Positions 54,318 to 63,810 of a stretch of DNA of 64,000 nucleotides are shown here, in pieces. Every line of letters begins with the position of its first letter. Positions within the stretch are counted from its first letter, which is position 1. Under the pieces are notes generated by a model. It worked only from the letters and a program-made list of their open reading frames with translations. It ran no database searches and had not been told where the DNA came from. The position numbers and the translations under genes were made by a program. Source of the DNA: Labrys wisconsinensis (GTDB lineage: Bacteria; Pseudomonadota; Alphaproteobacteria; Rhizobiales; Labraceae); NCBI RefSeq assembly GCF_030814995.1, contig NZ_JAUSVX010000007.1, forward strand, positions 294,507 to 358,506. The letters run 5' to 3'.

Positions 54318-55172
54318 GTGGCTGGAAGCATGCACGGCTGGCTCGACAAACGCCGATCGATCCGCTCGCTCGGCTATGTCCTGCCGTTGCTCATCCTGAT
54401 GCTCTTCGCATTCGACCTGCCCATGCTCGGAGTCCTTGCTTTCAGCCTCTCGCCGCCGGATGTCACGCTTGCCGCGTATCGCGAAATTCTCGAAACGCCA
54501 AGCTACCTCAGGATCATCGGTCGAACGGTCGGAATCGCGGCCCTGACAACCCTCATCTGCGTCGCCGTCGCCTATCCCGTCGCCTACTGGATGAGGGGGC
54601 TCTCCGCGCGCGGGCGTCTGCTGGCGGTCGCGCTCATCGTCACGCCGTTCTGGGTCAGCGTCCTCGTGCGCACCTACGCCCTGATCGTCCTGCTCGGTTC
54701 GGCCGGGATCGTCAATTCGATCCTGCTCTATGCCGGACTCGCCAGCAAGCCGATCCCGTTCCTCTACAACACGGTCGGCGTCACGATCGGCACGGTCAAT
54801 GCGCTGCTGCCGCTCGCGATCCTGCCTCTCTTCGCCGCCATGGCGAGGGTTGACGAGCGGCTGCTGCAAGCCGCAGCCACCCTGGGCGCTGACGAAGCCA
54901 CCATCTTCCGGCGCGTGCTGTTGCCGCTGACCTTTCCGGCCTTGGCCACGGCATCCATCCTGGTCTTTTCGATGACCCTCGGATTTTACGTCACGCCGGC
55001 CATTCTCGGGGGCGGGCGCGTGCCGATGATCGTCAGCCTGCTCGATCTGTTCATCAATCGCCTGCCGCGCTGGGAGCTGGCTTGCGCCCTGTCGATCGGC
55101 CTCATGGGCATTGCCGTCGGCGGGTATTGCCTGAGCCTGGGCATCGGACGCCCCCAGAGGGAGATCCGCTGA
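54318..55172 (+). CDS. ABC transporter permease (PotB/PhnU type)
   Basis: 284 residues, six membrane helices. GTG 54318 has GAGGG 6 bases upstream; ATG 54330 is an alternative. Seen: LRIIGRTVGIAALTTLICVA, VAYPVAYWMRG, and the cytoplasmic EAA loop LLQAAATLGADEATIFRRVL (E..A..LGA....F..V.LP). Pairs with the next permease. Separated from the binding-protein gene by the repeat at 54176-54280. Confidence 0.92.
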   Translation: MAGSMHGWLDKRRSIRSLGYVLPLLILMLFAFDLPMLGVLAFSLSPPDVTLAAYREILETPSYLRIIGRTVGIAALTTLICVAVAYPVAYWMRGLSARGRLLAVALIVTPFWVSVLVRTYALIVLLGSAGIVNSILLYAGLASKPIPFLYNTVGVTIGTVNALLPLAILPLFAAMARVDERLLQAAATLGADEATIFRRVLLPLTFPALATASILVFSMTLGFYVTPAILGGGRVPMIVSLLDLFINRLPRWELACALSIGLMGIAVGGYCLSLGIGRPQREIR

Positions 55173-55173
55173 C

Positions 55174-56055
55174 ATGGCTGGGCGACAGGGGGCGGAAGGG
55201 CATGCCCGGGCGACGAGCGCCGCCTGGCATCGTCCGCGGGCCACCCGGCTGGTGAGCCGCGGTCTCGCCGTCCTCTTTGCGCTTGTCGTGGCCTTCCTCT
55301 GCGGGCCTGCGGCCATCGTCGTGTCGATGTCGTTCTCGAGCGCGAGCTCCCTGCAATTTCCCCCGCCCGGCCTGTCGCTGCGCTGGTATGCGGCGTTCCT
55401 GACCGATCCCGGATGGCTGGCGGCGGTTCGAACCTCGTTTGCCGTCGCCTTCGTCGCAAGTGTCGGCGCGCTGATCGTGGGAAGCCTGGGCGCCTACGGC
55501 CTGGTCCGCGGCAGTTTCCGCGGCCGCTCGACAATGGCGTTCAATGCCATCGCCCCTCTCATGGTGCCCCATATCGTTCTGGCGATTGCGCTCTACATCC
55601 TGTTCGCGCGCACCGGCCTGCTCGGCACTCTGACGGGCTTGATGATCGCGCACACCGTGCTTGCCGTTCCTTACGTCGTGCTCGTCATGACGGCGGCGCT
55701 GCGTGCCTTCGACGTGCGGCTGGAGCAGGCAGCCTATACCCTGGGCGCGTCGTGGAGGGTGTTCGTCTGGCGGATCCTGCTGCCCAATCTTTTGCCGAGC
55801 TTGGCGATCGCCTGGATTTTCGCCTTCGCGACGAGCTTCGACGAAGTCACCGTCACGGTCTTTCTCGCGGGGCCTTACGAGACGGTGCCCAAGCGCATGT
55901 TCAGCGAGCTGATGGTCGAGGTCGATCCAATCATCACGGTCGTCGCGTCGCTGACCATCGCCTTGAGCCTGATCGGCATCGCCGCGATGGCTCCCGTGGC
56001 GCGCCGCCTCGGCATGCTGCCGCTCGGCCACGCCCTTTCACGCCCGTCAAATTGA
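55174..56055 (+). CDS. ABC transporter permease (PotC/PhnV type)
   Basis: 293 residues, six membrane helices after a polar N-terminus of about 28. Seen: GPAAIVVSMSFSSASSLQFP, LSLRWYAAFL (a PotC hallmark), MVPHIVLAIALYILFARTGL, and EAA loop LEQAAYTLGASWRVFVWRIL, then FATSFDEVTVTVFLAGPYET. Starts one base after the stop of the previous permease. Its end overlaps the stop of the convergent SDR gene by 9 bases. Confidence 0.93.
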   Translation: MAGRQGAEGHARATSAAWHRPRATRLVSRGLAVLFALVVAFLCGPAAIVVSMSFSSASSLQFPPPGLSLRWYAAFLTDPGWLAAVRTSFAVAFVASVGALIVGSLGAYGLVRGSFRGRSTMAFNAIAPLMVPHIVLAIALYILFARTGLLGTLTGLMIAHTVLAVPYVVLVMTAALRAFDVRLEQAAYTLGASWRVFVWRILLPNLLPSLAIAWIFAFATSFDEVTVTVFLAGPYETVPKRMFSELMVEVDPIITVVASLTIALSLIGIAAMAPVARRLGMLPLGHALSRPSN

Positions 56056-56781
56056 TGCCGCCCCGAGGCTGAGCCCGCCGCAGACATACAGGTTCTGGCC
56101 GGTGATGAACCCGGCATCGGCCTGGAGGAAGAACGCGACGGCGGCGGCTACATCTTCGGGACGACCCATGCGGCCGACGGGGATCGAGCGCGTCAGATGC
56201 TGGACGGCGGGGTCGTCGGCTTTGCTGTTCTGGCGAAACATCTCCGTCTCGATAGGCCCTGGACTGACTGCGTTGAGCGTGATGCCGTCGGGTGCCAGCT
56301 CGAGAGCCAGGCTCCGGCTCAAGCCGATGACGCCAGCCTTGGTCATGCCGTAGAGCGTGCGATGGGTCTTGCCGAGCGCTGCGCGGCTGCCGAGATTGAC
56401 GATGCGGCCATGACGACGTTGCCGCATCTGCGGCGTGACGGCCTGGATGCATTGCAGCACGGCCCGGACGTTGAGCTCGATGAGGCGGCGAAGGTCGGGC
56501 CACGAGAGATCGTCGATGCCCGACACGGAGACCGCGGCAGCGTTGTTGACGAGATTGTCGATGCGATGCCGCTGCGTCACTTCAGCGAGCACGCGTTCGG
56601 TTGCGACTTCGTCGCTGAGATCCACGGCGTACCACATGCCGGGGCAGCCTCGCGCTCGACTGCGGGAGAGATGGATGACCTCATGGCCATCGGCCACGAG
56701 CCGTTCCGCAATGGCGAGCCCGATGCCGCGGCTCGCGCCGGTGATGAGCGTCACCGGAGGCTGGTCAGAGGAAGAGAGCAT
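56047..56781 (-). CDS. SDR family oxidoreductase of the oxoamine-synthase group
   Basis: 244 residues. Seen: TLITGASRGIGLAIAERLVA, NNAAAVSV, Ser in NLGSRAALG, YGMTKAG as Tyr/Lys site, VSPGPIETEMFRQN, and GQNLYVCGGLSLG. The type resembles 3-oxoacyl-ACP reductase/FabG. ATG 56781 is the family start; the gap to the acetyltransferase is 11 bases. With an alpha-oxoamine synthase in the same group, reduction of an aminoketone to an amino alcohol is plausible, but not shown. Confidence 0.88.
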   Translation of the reverse strand: MLSSSDQPPVTLITGASRGIGLAIAERLVADGHEVIHLSRSRARGCPGMWYAVDLSDEVATERVLAEVTQRHRIDNLVNNAAAVSVSGIDDLSWPDLRRLIELNVRAVLQCIQAVTPQMRQRRHGRIVNLGSRAALGKTHRTLYGMTKAGVIGLSRSLALELAPDGITLNAVSPGPIETEMFRQNSKADDPAVQHLTRSIPVGRMGRPEDVAAAVAFFLQADAGFITGQNLYVCGGLSLGAASI

Positions 56782-56792
56782 CGGCGCCAGCC

Positions 56793-57461
56793 TCACTCCA
56801 CGGCGGTCGTCGGATCGTCGCCGCGCGGCAAACGCGCGGCCCGCATCGCGCGCAAGCGGCCGATGCAAGCCTGAACGTCGTCGAACGGAAGATCATTGAT
56901 CTCGCGCAACGGGAGTTCCCACCATCGCACGTCGAGCAGGTCCCGAATGATGTCGTCCGGAAAGCGGAACCGGATGATGCGGCTGGGAACGCCGGCCACG
57001 ACGGCATAGGCGGGAACATCCTGGATCACCACCGCCCCCGCCGCGATCACCGCTCCGTCGCCGACGCGGATGCCGGCGCGGATCACGGACTGCGCTCCGA
57101 CCCACACATCGCTGCCGATATGGGTGTCCGGGAGGAAATTCCAGGGACGGCGCCTGGCGCCCCAATAGTCCGGATGGCTCGGAAAATGGCCCGCCGACAC
57201 CGTGAAGGCATGGGTGGTGAGCCAATCCAGCGGGTGATGACCGACGCCGACATCGGCATTGCGTCCGAAGGCGGAGTAGCGGCCGATGGTGACGTTGCCG
57301 TGGATGCAGACGCTCGCGTTCAAGGCGCAGAAACCACCGATCTTCACGTTCGAATGGATTTCGACGAAGTTGTGGATGCGTATGGGGTGCTCGATGACAA
57401 CCTGGTCCCGTATTTCCGCCGTCGGAGCAATGAGCGAGAAGCGCTTTTGATCGTCATCCAT
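56793..57461 (-). CDS. Hexapeptide-repeat acetyltransferase (CAT/Vat-like)
   Basis: 222 residues, left-handed beta-helix. Many hexapeptide turns: [80 protein letters not shown], followed by [20 protein letters not shown]. The [12 protein letters not shown] loop after the first coils carries the catalytic-His region of the xenobiotic acetyltransferase group. AGGAAAAG precedes ATG 57461, which overlaps the MFS stop by 8 bases. It probably acetylates an amine or hydroxyl; if the product is antimicrobial it may be self-protection. Confidence 0.88.
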   Translation of the reverse strand: MDDDQKRFSLIAPTAEIRDQVVIEHPIRIHNFVEIHSNVKIGGFCALNASVCIHGNVTIGRYSAFGRNADVGVGHHPLDWLTTHAFTVSAGHFPSHPDYWGARRRPWNFLPDTHIGSDVWVGAQSVIRAGIRVGDGAVIAAGAVVIQDVPAYAVVAGVPSRIIRFRFPDDIIRDLLDVRWWELPLREINDLPFDDVQACIGRLRAMRAARLPRGDDPTTAVE

Positions 57462-58821
57462 GGCTCTTTTCCTGTGGCTGGGCGGCGCGCGGGGCAGGCC
57501 CGGTCCACGGCCTCCACGCCAGGCCTTGCGGCGCCGCGACCGTGCCGAGCAACGCGACCGCGGCAATCACAAGGGTAGCCTGGACGCCGAGAGACTGCGC
57601 CAGCCTGCCCCACCCGGCGCTGCCGATCGTCATGCCGGAGGCGAACATGAAAATGAACGCGGCAACAGCTCGTCCACGCTCCTGGAACGGGACACTCTCG
57701 CGTGCGGCAATGCTGAGCGTGGTCATTCCCGCGAGCCAACAGCCGCCTGTCGCGACGGCGCAGGCGCAAGCCATCCAAAGCTCGACGGAGAACCCGAGCA
57801 AGACCATGGACACGCCGAAGCCGAACCCACTCAAGGCGAGAAGTCCTTTGGGAGGCGTCACCGCCCGCAGCGACGGGAGGACGAGCGTGGCCATGATCGC
57901 GCCAAGGCCAAGCGCCGTTGCGAGCCCCCCGAAGACCTCGACCCCCAAGGAGGGGCGCTGGCTTGCGATCGCCGGCAGCAACGCCCAGAGGGCGCTGGCG
58001 CACGAGGTGAAGAGGAAGCACGTGGCGGCGTTGGCCCGCAAAGGGTGAACCGCCGTTGCGGTTCGAATCGCCGCGTGGACGGCTGCGGTGAAGCTTTCAG
58101 GCCGATGCGCGGGTGGATGTGGCCAACGTCTGGCCAGGAGCAGCAACAGCGCCGCAGCAATCAGGCCCGCACTCGCCGCAAATGCCACGGGGACACCCGC
58201 TGCGAGGATCACGAAACTTGCGGTCGCCGGTCCGATCAGCCTGGACAGATTGAAGGCCGCGGCGCCGAGGGTGACCGCCGCCGGAAGCAATGCTGGCGGC
58301 ACCAGATCGGGTGCCGCCACCTGCCAGAACACGGATGCCATTGCCGAACCAATCCCCATGATGAGGATGGGGAAAAGGAGCACAGGCGGCGATATTGGGC
58401 GCACGGCGGACGAGATCGCCAGCACGACGACCACAATGAACAAGCCGATATGAATTGCAATGAGCAGAGGGCGTCGGTGATACCTGTCGGCCAGGAAGCC
58501 GCTCGGCAAGGCGAGGAGCAGCATCGGGAAATATCCGGCCGCCTGAGTGAGGGCGATGAGATCCACCCTGTCGGTGATCGTCGCCATCAACCATGCCGCC
58601 GCAAAGCCCGACATGAGGACGCTGGTATAGGAGGCGAGCGCAGCGAGCCACGCCGAGCGGAAGGACGGCAGGCGGAGGGGCGACCATGGCGAGGCCGATG
58701 GGAGCCGATTCGAGGCTTCGCTGACCTCTGACCCGGTGAAGGACGTGGCGCCTCGGCTGCACCGCCACGACGGCCATCGAAGGCGCCGATACGATTGGAT
58801 GGCGTGCCCGTGACGTCTCAT
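57454..58821 (-). CDS. MFS exporter (EntS/MFS_3-like)
   Basis: About 420 residues in the domain, twelve membrane helices. Seen: [20 protein letters not shown] (typical MFS_3 start), [37 protein letters not shown] (loop 2-3 motif GxLaDRxxRR), [20 protein letters not shown], and [20 protein letters not shown]. The first 48 residues from ATG 58821 are Arg-rich and not family-like, so the true start may be an alternative codon near 58690-58740. Family members export siderophores and antibiotics. Confidence 0.87.
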   Translation of the reverse strand: MRRHGHAIQSYRRLRWPSWRCSRGATSFTGSEVSEASNRLPSASPWSPLRLPSFRSAWLAALASYTSVLMSGFAAAWLMATITDRVDLIALTQAAGYFPMLLLALPSGFLADRYHRRPLLIAIHIGLFIVVVVLAISSAVRPISPPVLLFPILIMGIGSAMASVFWQVAAPDLVPPALLPAAVTLGAAAFNLSRLIGPATASFVILAAGVPVAFAASAGLIAAALLLLLARRWPHPPAHRPESFTAAVHAAIRTATAVHPLRANAATCFLFTSCASALWALLPAIASQRPSLGVEVFGGLATALGLGAIMATLVLPSLRAVTPPKGLLALSGFGFGVSMVLLGFSVELWMACACAVATGGCWLAGMTTLSIAARESVPFQERGRAVAAFIFMFASGMTIGSAGWGRLAQSLGVQATLVIAAVALLGTVAAPQGLAWRPWTGPAPRAAQPQEKSHG

Positions 58822-58913
58822 GGTCGTCGTCAACTTCGCTGCGGGGGGCAGGATCGGCGGCTGGGAAGCCGCCGGCACGATTCGGGGGACCGCCGATCAC
58901 GAAGGAACTTTTC

Positions 58914-59013
58914 CCGAAAGCAAGGCGCGTTCGGGCGAAAAGCCGCTTTGCTCTCACTCCTTGTTTCGACACGTCCTTGCGATCCCTGGCGAGTCCGCCA
59001 GATCGCAAAGCAC
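58914..59013. repeat. Dispersed hairpin repeat, full copy 4 (inverted)
   Basis: 100 bases, reverse complement of the type at 30330-30429 with about three quarters identity (by eye, no gaps). The motif GAACGCGCCTTGCTTTCGG is at its left end and GCTTTGCGATCTGGCGGAC at the right, on the minus strand. It follows the oxoamine-synthase stop, so it may act as a terminator between that gene and the MFS gene. Confidence 0.7.
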
Positions 59014-59014
59014 T

Positions 59015-60370
59015 CTAAGCGCCCCATTCCTCGGTGTCGGCATAGGAGAGACGGTCAGCGAGGCTTGCGGGCACATCGCCCACATATCGATTTGGCGAGA
59101 TGGCGTCGGATCGCGTCGCCGATGTCGGCAGCGCGCTGTCGTGGCCGGGCACCACGTCCTCGATGGCCTGGCAGAGCTCCTCGATCTCGGCATGGCTGTG
59201 TGCTGCGGTGAGACATACGCGAATTCCCGCCTTGCCGCGCGCCACTGTCGGAAAGAATGTCGCAGAGGTGTAGAAGCCTCGATCGAGGAGGCGCCTGGCG
59301 GCCCGGATCGCGGCATCCTCTTCGCCGATCGAAAGCATCCGAATCGGGAGTGGGGTCCGGCGCTGCCGGGTCTCGATGCGATCGTCGAAGCAAGAGACGC
59401 GTGCCGCCAGATCAGACTGCAATCTGGACAATTCGCCGCTGTCATGGAGCGCGGCGGAGGCAAGACCGGCGCCGACAGCCGCCAGATTGGGGGCAGCCGA
59501 AAATACATAGGGCTGCGCATGGCTCCGGAAGAGCTTCTCCTGCTCGGCGGTTCCCATCATGAGTATCCCCCCGGATGCTCCGAAGCCTTTGCCGAGCGAA
59601 GCCGCTATGATCGTCCGACTCCCGATTTCGTCCGGGAAGTGCGAGCGTGCATACCCCTCCCCCTTGTCGCCAAACAGGGAAATTCCGTGCGCATCGTCGA
59701 TGTAGAGGAACAACCCGTATCGCTGCTGCAGGTCGATCAGCGCAGGGATCGGGGCGCTGCCACCCATCGAGTAGACTCCATCCGCGACATAGGCGACCTG
59801 CTTCCGCGTCCGGCACAGCTCTTCCAAGGCTTGCACGTCGTTGTGTGCGATCGTGACGATCTCGGTCTCCTGCGCCACCACCGCTTTGTGATGCGCGAGG
59901 GAGGCGTGACATAGACGGTCAAAGGCCACGAGCGGCTTCTCGCCACCGGTCAGCGCGCCGGAGGCGATCAGCGGCAGCGCTCCCATATTGGCCACCATCA
60001 CGGTCGAGAAGGCGATGACGCGCGCCCGAAACATTGCCGATAGTCTTGCCTCGAGATCGCCGAGCAAGCCGAAGTTCAGTCGCGTGCGGGCGCAGGACCA
60101 GTGCACCGAACCATAGTCGCGAATTGCCGCTATGGCGCCCGCAACGATCGCGGGATGATTGTCGAGCCCGAGGTAGGAGCAGCGTACGAAATCGACAATG
60201 GAGCGCGAACGCAACGACCCGATGGGTTCAAATCGCCGACCGACGACCGGACGACCGTAAAGGCCCATGATTTGTTGCTCATAGGCCGCATCAAAGAACC
60301 CGCGGGTATATTCAATTACAAACGCCATATTTCCAAGTCCACGGCGATTGCTGAGATCAATGCTTGGCAT
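59015..60370 (-). CDS. Alpha-oxoamine synthase family PLP enzyme
   Basis: 451 residues. Fold type I, like KBL, serine palmitoyltransferase, BioF and CqsA. Seen: FVRCSYLGLDNHPAIVAGAI, GSVHWSCARTRLNFGLLGDL, YIDDAHGIS (D225/D226, H228), and K261 in SLGKGFGASGGILMM. The family condenses an amino acid with an acyl-CoA to an aminoketone. The usual HxxLE is replaced by LGDLE, and the C-terminal 45 residues are extra. ATG 60370 has GAGG 8 bases upstream. Which acyl and amino substrates cannot be said. The AT-rich upstream region is unlike the gene. Confidence 0.88.
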   Translation of the reverse strand: MPSIDLSNRRGLGNMAFVIEYTRGFFDAAYEQQIMGLYGRPVVGRRFEPIGSLRSRSIVDFVRCSYLGLDNHPAIVAGAIAAIRDYGSVHWSCARTRLNFGLLGDLEARLSAMFRARVIAFSTVMVANMGALPLIASGALTGGEKPLVAFDRLCHASLAHHKAVVAQETEIVTIAHNDVQALEELCRTRKQVAYVADGVYSMGGSAPIPALIDLQQRYGLFLYIDDAHGISLFGDKGEGYARSHFPDEIGSRTIIAASLGKGFGASGGILMMGTAEQEKLFRSHAQPYVFSAAPNLAAVGAGLASAALHDSGELSRLQSDLAARVSCFDDRIETRQRRTPLPIRMLSIGEEDAAIRAARRLLDRGFYTSATFFPTVARGKAGIRVCLTAAHSHAEIEELCQAIEDVVPGHDSALPTSATRSDAISPNRYVGDVPASLADRLSYADTEEWGA

Positions 60371-61136
60371 TGTTCTTACCTCATTGAGTATTACACGGAA
60401 TAAAAGCTCATTTCTGAGATACATTCGCAATATACAATACTATAATCTGTATATATTAGATCTATCAATATAGTAACTCCCGAACCATGACCAATATTTG
60501 ACAATCTAGACTCTATAAATGATTGGATTTATGAAATTTCACAGACATGTATCACGGTGTTACAGGTCTACGCTCGCAAAAAGTTTGCCGACAAAATGCA
60601 ATCTGGCGCGAATATATTGAGCATACTGGTGTTAAGCCGCGAGAAAATTGCCGCCCGGCAGAGAGGTAACTCAGCGGGCCGGCTCTCGAGCGGCAGGCGC
60701 GCATCCGTCTTTGCGCTTGTGAAAGCCCGCCAGATGCCACGAACGTCTGACGCCTCTGCGCGGGCAGCCTCACGTGACCAAAGCCGCGCGCGACTGTTGT
60801 CGACGCGGGAACGAGCCGCGTCCCCCGGGGTCAGCGTGGCCTGTCCGGTCGGTGACGTCGGCATTGCCAGGAGCTGCCGCCCCTGCGCCTACCCCGGGAG
60901 GTGGGCTCGATGACCATAATGAGTCCGATGCGCGATATTCTCCCCGCAGCCCTTTTGCGAAAAGGGCTCCTCGAACCGCATGTGTGGTGAGGGTTCACTG
61001 CGGGTAGGGCCGGAGCGATCCGGCACCCTGCCGGGCTCACGTCTGGAATGCATGTCAGGGACCGATGGACCTTGGGCCGCCGCGCCTGACCCTTGAGGTT
61101 CATGATCTTCTCAATGGACGGCAGAAGGAAAAACGT
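60371..61136. other. AT-rich gap with a cluster of hairpins
   Basis: 766 bases without a supported gene. 60371-60600 is markedly AT-rich and probably holds the promoter of the oxoamine-synthase gene. 60600-60900 has several short frames with no family likeness. At 60949-61034 three to four adjacent stem-loops are seen (separate entry). The ribosome site AAGGA for the next gene is at about 61125. Confidence 0.5.
60949..61034 (+). other. Candidate structured RNA element
   Basis: Perfect stems: GCCCTTTT-GCG-AAAAGGGC (60949-60967); CCGCA (60976-60980) with TGCGG (60999-61003) enclosing GTGA/TCAC (60987-60990, 60995-60998); GCCGGA-GCGA-TCCGGC with a GNRA loop (61009-61024), or alternatively CCGGCA-CCC-TGCCGG (61020-61034). 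It ends about 100 bases before the start of the dehydrogenase gene. It could be a leader RNA, or the end of a lost group II intron. Confidence 0.35.
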
Positions 61137-63698
61137 ATGTCAGCGTTCCCCCAAAAGGCGAAGGTTGTCATCATCGGTCTGGGCGGAATCGTCGGTGCAT
61201 CGATCGCCCACCATCTCGTCGAGCGCGGCTGGGACGATATCGTCGGCATCGACAAGTCTGGCGTCCCGACCGATATCGGCTCGACGGCGCACGCCTCGGA
61301 CTTCTGCTACACGACGAGTCACGACTATCTTTCGGTCTGGACGACGCAGTATTCCATCGATTTTTACGAGAAGATGGGTCACTACGCCCGCATCGGTGGC
61401 CTCGAAGTCGCACGTACCGGTGACAACGTCTGGATGGAGGAGATCAAGCGCAAGCTTTCCTCCGCCAAAGCCTTCGGGACCCGGGCGCATTACGTTTCGC
61501 CGACCGAGATCAAGCGGATGTTTCCGCTGATCGAGGAGGAGCAGGTCATGGGCGGCCTGTTCGATCCGGATGCGGGCCTCGTCATTCCGCGCTCGCAGAC
61601 GGTTGCCGGCAAGCTGGTCGATGCCGCCGAAAAGTCCGGCAAGCTGAAGGTGTTCGGCAACACGCCGGCGACGTCCCTGCTCGTCGAGAACGGCCGCATC
61701 AAGGGCGTCGTCACGCATCGCGGCACGATCATGGCGGACCATGTCATCGTCTGCGCCGGCATCTGGGGCCGCCTGATCGCCGAGATGGTCGGTGAGGACC
61801 TGCCGGTCATGCCGGTCGACCATCCGCTCACCTTCTTCGGCCCGTTCAACGCGTTCGAGGGGACGGGCAAGGAGATCGGCTTCCCGTTGCTGCGCGACCA
61901 GGGCAACTCCGCCTATATGCGCGATACCGGCGATCCGAAGACGACAGAGGGCGGCCAGATCGAGTGGGGCTATTACGAGACCGCCAACCCGCGCCTCTGC
62001 CATCCCCGCGACATTCTCGAAAAGCACGAGGCGCGCCTGTCACCCTCGCAGCGCGACCTCGCCATCGAGCAGATCCTCGAGCCGCTGGAAAGGGCTGTGG
62101 AGCTCACGCCGATACTCGGCGAACTCGGCTACAACGAAGGCCATTCCTTCAACGGCCTCCTGCAGGTTTCCGCCGCCGGCGGTCCCTCCTGCGGCGAAAG
62201 CCAGAAGGTGCGCGGCCTGTGGTACTGCGTCGCAATCTGGGTGAAGGACGGTCCCGGCTACGGCAAGCTGATCGCAGACTGGATCACGGACGGCCGCACC
62301 GCGATCGACCACAACTCGATCGATTATTCCCGCTTCTACCCCCACCAGCTGGAAGAAAAGTTCATCGAAGGACGGACTTACGAGGCCGCCCAGAAGATCT
62401 ACTTCCCGGCCGTGCACACCCGCGAACCCTATGCCACCGGGCGCAACGTCAAGCGCTCGCCATTCTACCAGCGCGAAGTCGAGCTCGGCGGGTATTTCAT
62501 GGAGCTGGGCGGTTGGGAGCGTGCGCACGGCTATGCGGCCAATGAACACCTTCTGGAAAAGTTCGGCGACCGCGTTCCAGTCCGCGAGAACGAGTGGGAC
62601 AACCGCCATTTCTGGCGCGTCTCCAATGCCGAGCATCTCGCATTGAGCGAAGACTGCGGCATCATCAACCTCTCGCACTTCCACATGGTGGATATCGAGG
62701 GGCCGGATCATGTCGAGCTGATGGAATGGCTCTGCGCGGCCAAGATCGGCGGCGAGGGCAATATCGGCAAGGGCATCTACACCCATTTCCTCGACGACGA
62801 AGGCATGGTGCGCGCCGACTTCACGGTCTTCCGCCTGGCTGACCGCTGCCGCCTCGTGAACGGCGCCGACGCCGGCCCGCGCGACTTCCACTCTATGAAG
62901 CGCGTTGCGCAGGACCGTGGCCTCGACGTCACCATCACCGATGTTTCGGAAAAATTCATCACCATCGGTATCTGGGGTCCGAACGCCCGCGCGACGTTGA
63001 AGAAGGTGGTTGCCGATCCGTCCGGCCTCGACCCGGAAAACTTCCCCTTCGCCGCGATCAAGCAGATCGAGGTCGGCGGCAAGCCGGTTGTCGCCTTTCG
63101 CATCTCCTATGTCGGTGAGCAGGGGTGGGAGCTGCATATGAAGTACGAGGATGGCCTTGCCGTCTGGGATGCGCTGCGTTCCACGGGCGTCATGGCCGTC
63201 GGCGTCGAGACCTATGCCAACTCGCGCCGCATGGAGAAGAGCCTGCGGCTGCAGAACGCCGACCTTCTCACCCAGTACAACCTCATCGAAGCCGACCTCG
63301 CCCGTCCGAAGGTCAAGGACGTCGACTTCCGCGGCAAAGCCAAGCACCTGGACTACAAGGCGCGCGACCATCAGCCCGCCATGCTCTGCACGCTCGTGAT
63401 GACCGAGAACACCGACAAGACCGGCGTGAAGCGCTACCCGCTCGGCAACCTTCCGGTCATGGATCCGGAAACCGGGGACGTGCTGGTCGACGAGCTCGGC
63501 CGCCGTTCCTACACCACCTCCATCGCGTTCGGCCCGACCATCGGCAAGAACATTGCGCTGGCCTATCTGCCGCACGCCTACTGCCAAGAAGGCCGCAAGC
63601 TCGTCATCGAATATTTTGCCGAGACCTATCCGGTCGAGGTGGCGGGCGTCGGCTATAAGCCGCTGTATGATCCGCACAACCTGAAGCCAAAGAGCTAG
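61137..63698 (+). CDS. Dimethylglycine/sarcosine dehydrogenase-like protein with GcvT domains
   Basis: 853 residues. Domain 1 (about 1-400): FAD oxidoreductase of the DAO fold, KVVIIGLGGIVGASIAHHLV with an unusual GLGGIVG, and a mid-domain FNGLLQVSAAGGPSCGE. Domain 2 (about 400-850): GcvT/aminomethyltransferase part binding tetrahydrofolate (WRVSNAEHLALSEDCGIINL, SYVGEQGWELHM, GVETYANSRRMEKSLRLQNA). Demethylates an N-methyl amine and passes the one-carbon unit to folate. Codon use (more A/T at third positions, many AAG/AAC/TCC) differs from the rest of the window, and IS fragments follow, so transfer is likely. Confidence 0.92.
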   Translation: MSAFPQKAKVVIIGLGGIVGASIAHHLVERGWDDIVGIDKSGVPTDIGSTAHASDFCYTTSHDYLSVWTTQYSIDFYEKMGHYARIGGLEVARTGDNVWMEEIKRKLSSAKAFGTRAHYVSPTEIKRMFPLIEEEQVMGGLFDPDAGLVIPRSQTVAGKLVDAAEKSGKLKVFGNTPATSLLVENGRIKGVVTHRGTIMADHVIVCAGIWGRLIAEMVGEDLPVMPVDHPLTFFGPFNAFEGTGKEIGFPLLRDQGNSAYMRDTGDPKTTEGGQIEWGYYETANPRLCHPRDILEKHEARLSPSQRDLAIEQILEPLERAVELTPILGELGYNEGHSFNGLLQVSAAGGPSCGESQKVRGLWYCVAIWVKDGPGYGKLIADWITDGRTAIDHNSIDYSRFYPHQLEEKFIEGRTYEAAQKIYFPAVHTREPYATGRNVKRSPFYQREVELGGYFMELGGWERAHGYAANEHLLEKFGDRVPVRENEWDNRHFWRVSNAEHLALSEDCGIINLSHFHMVDIEGPDHVELMEWLCAAKIGGEGNIGKGIYTHFLDDEGMVRADFTVFRLADRCRLVNGADAGPRDFHSMKRVAQDRGLDVTITDVSEKFITIGIWGPNARATLKKVVADPSGLDPENFPFAAIKQIEVGGKPVVAFRISYVGEQGWELHMKYEDGLAVWDALRSTGVMAVGVETYANSRRMEKSLRLQNADLLTQYNLIEADLARPKVKDVDFRGKAKHLDYKARDHQPAMLCTLVMTENTDKTGVKRYPLGNLPVMDPETGDVLVDELGRRSYTTSIAFGPTIGKNIALAYLPHAYCQEGRKLVIEYFAETYPVEVAGVGYKPLYDPHNLKPKS

Positions 63699-63732
63699 AC
63701 AAGTGTCCGCGCCTTGTCGCCCGCTCTGAAGC

Positions 63733-63792
63733 AAGGCCGAGATTGAACGGGCCCATGACGCGAACTTCTGTGTCTACGGCACCCGCAAAGTC
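63733..63792 (+). mobile_element. IS3-family transposase OrfB fragment
   Basis: Twenty codons read KAEIERAHDANFCVYGTRKV, the start of the conserved IS3-family (IS2/IS51 group) OrfB segment where the full gene has ENF.VYG.RKVW. A stop lies two codons upstream (63727) and the match ends at the IS5 gene side. A remnant only. Confidence 0.6.
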
Positions 63793-63810
63793 GCCTGTGA
63801 AGAATCCCGA

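Noticed and set aside
60949..61034. Group II intron domain V/VI
   Set aside because: The hairpin with GTGA/TCAC lacks the GNRA loop and the catalytic AGC triad in the right place, and no maturase sequence is nearby; left as an unresolved structured region.
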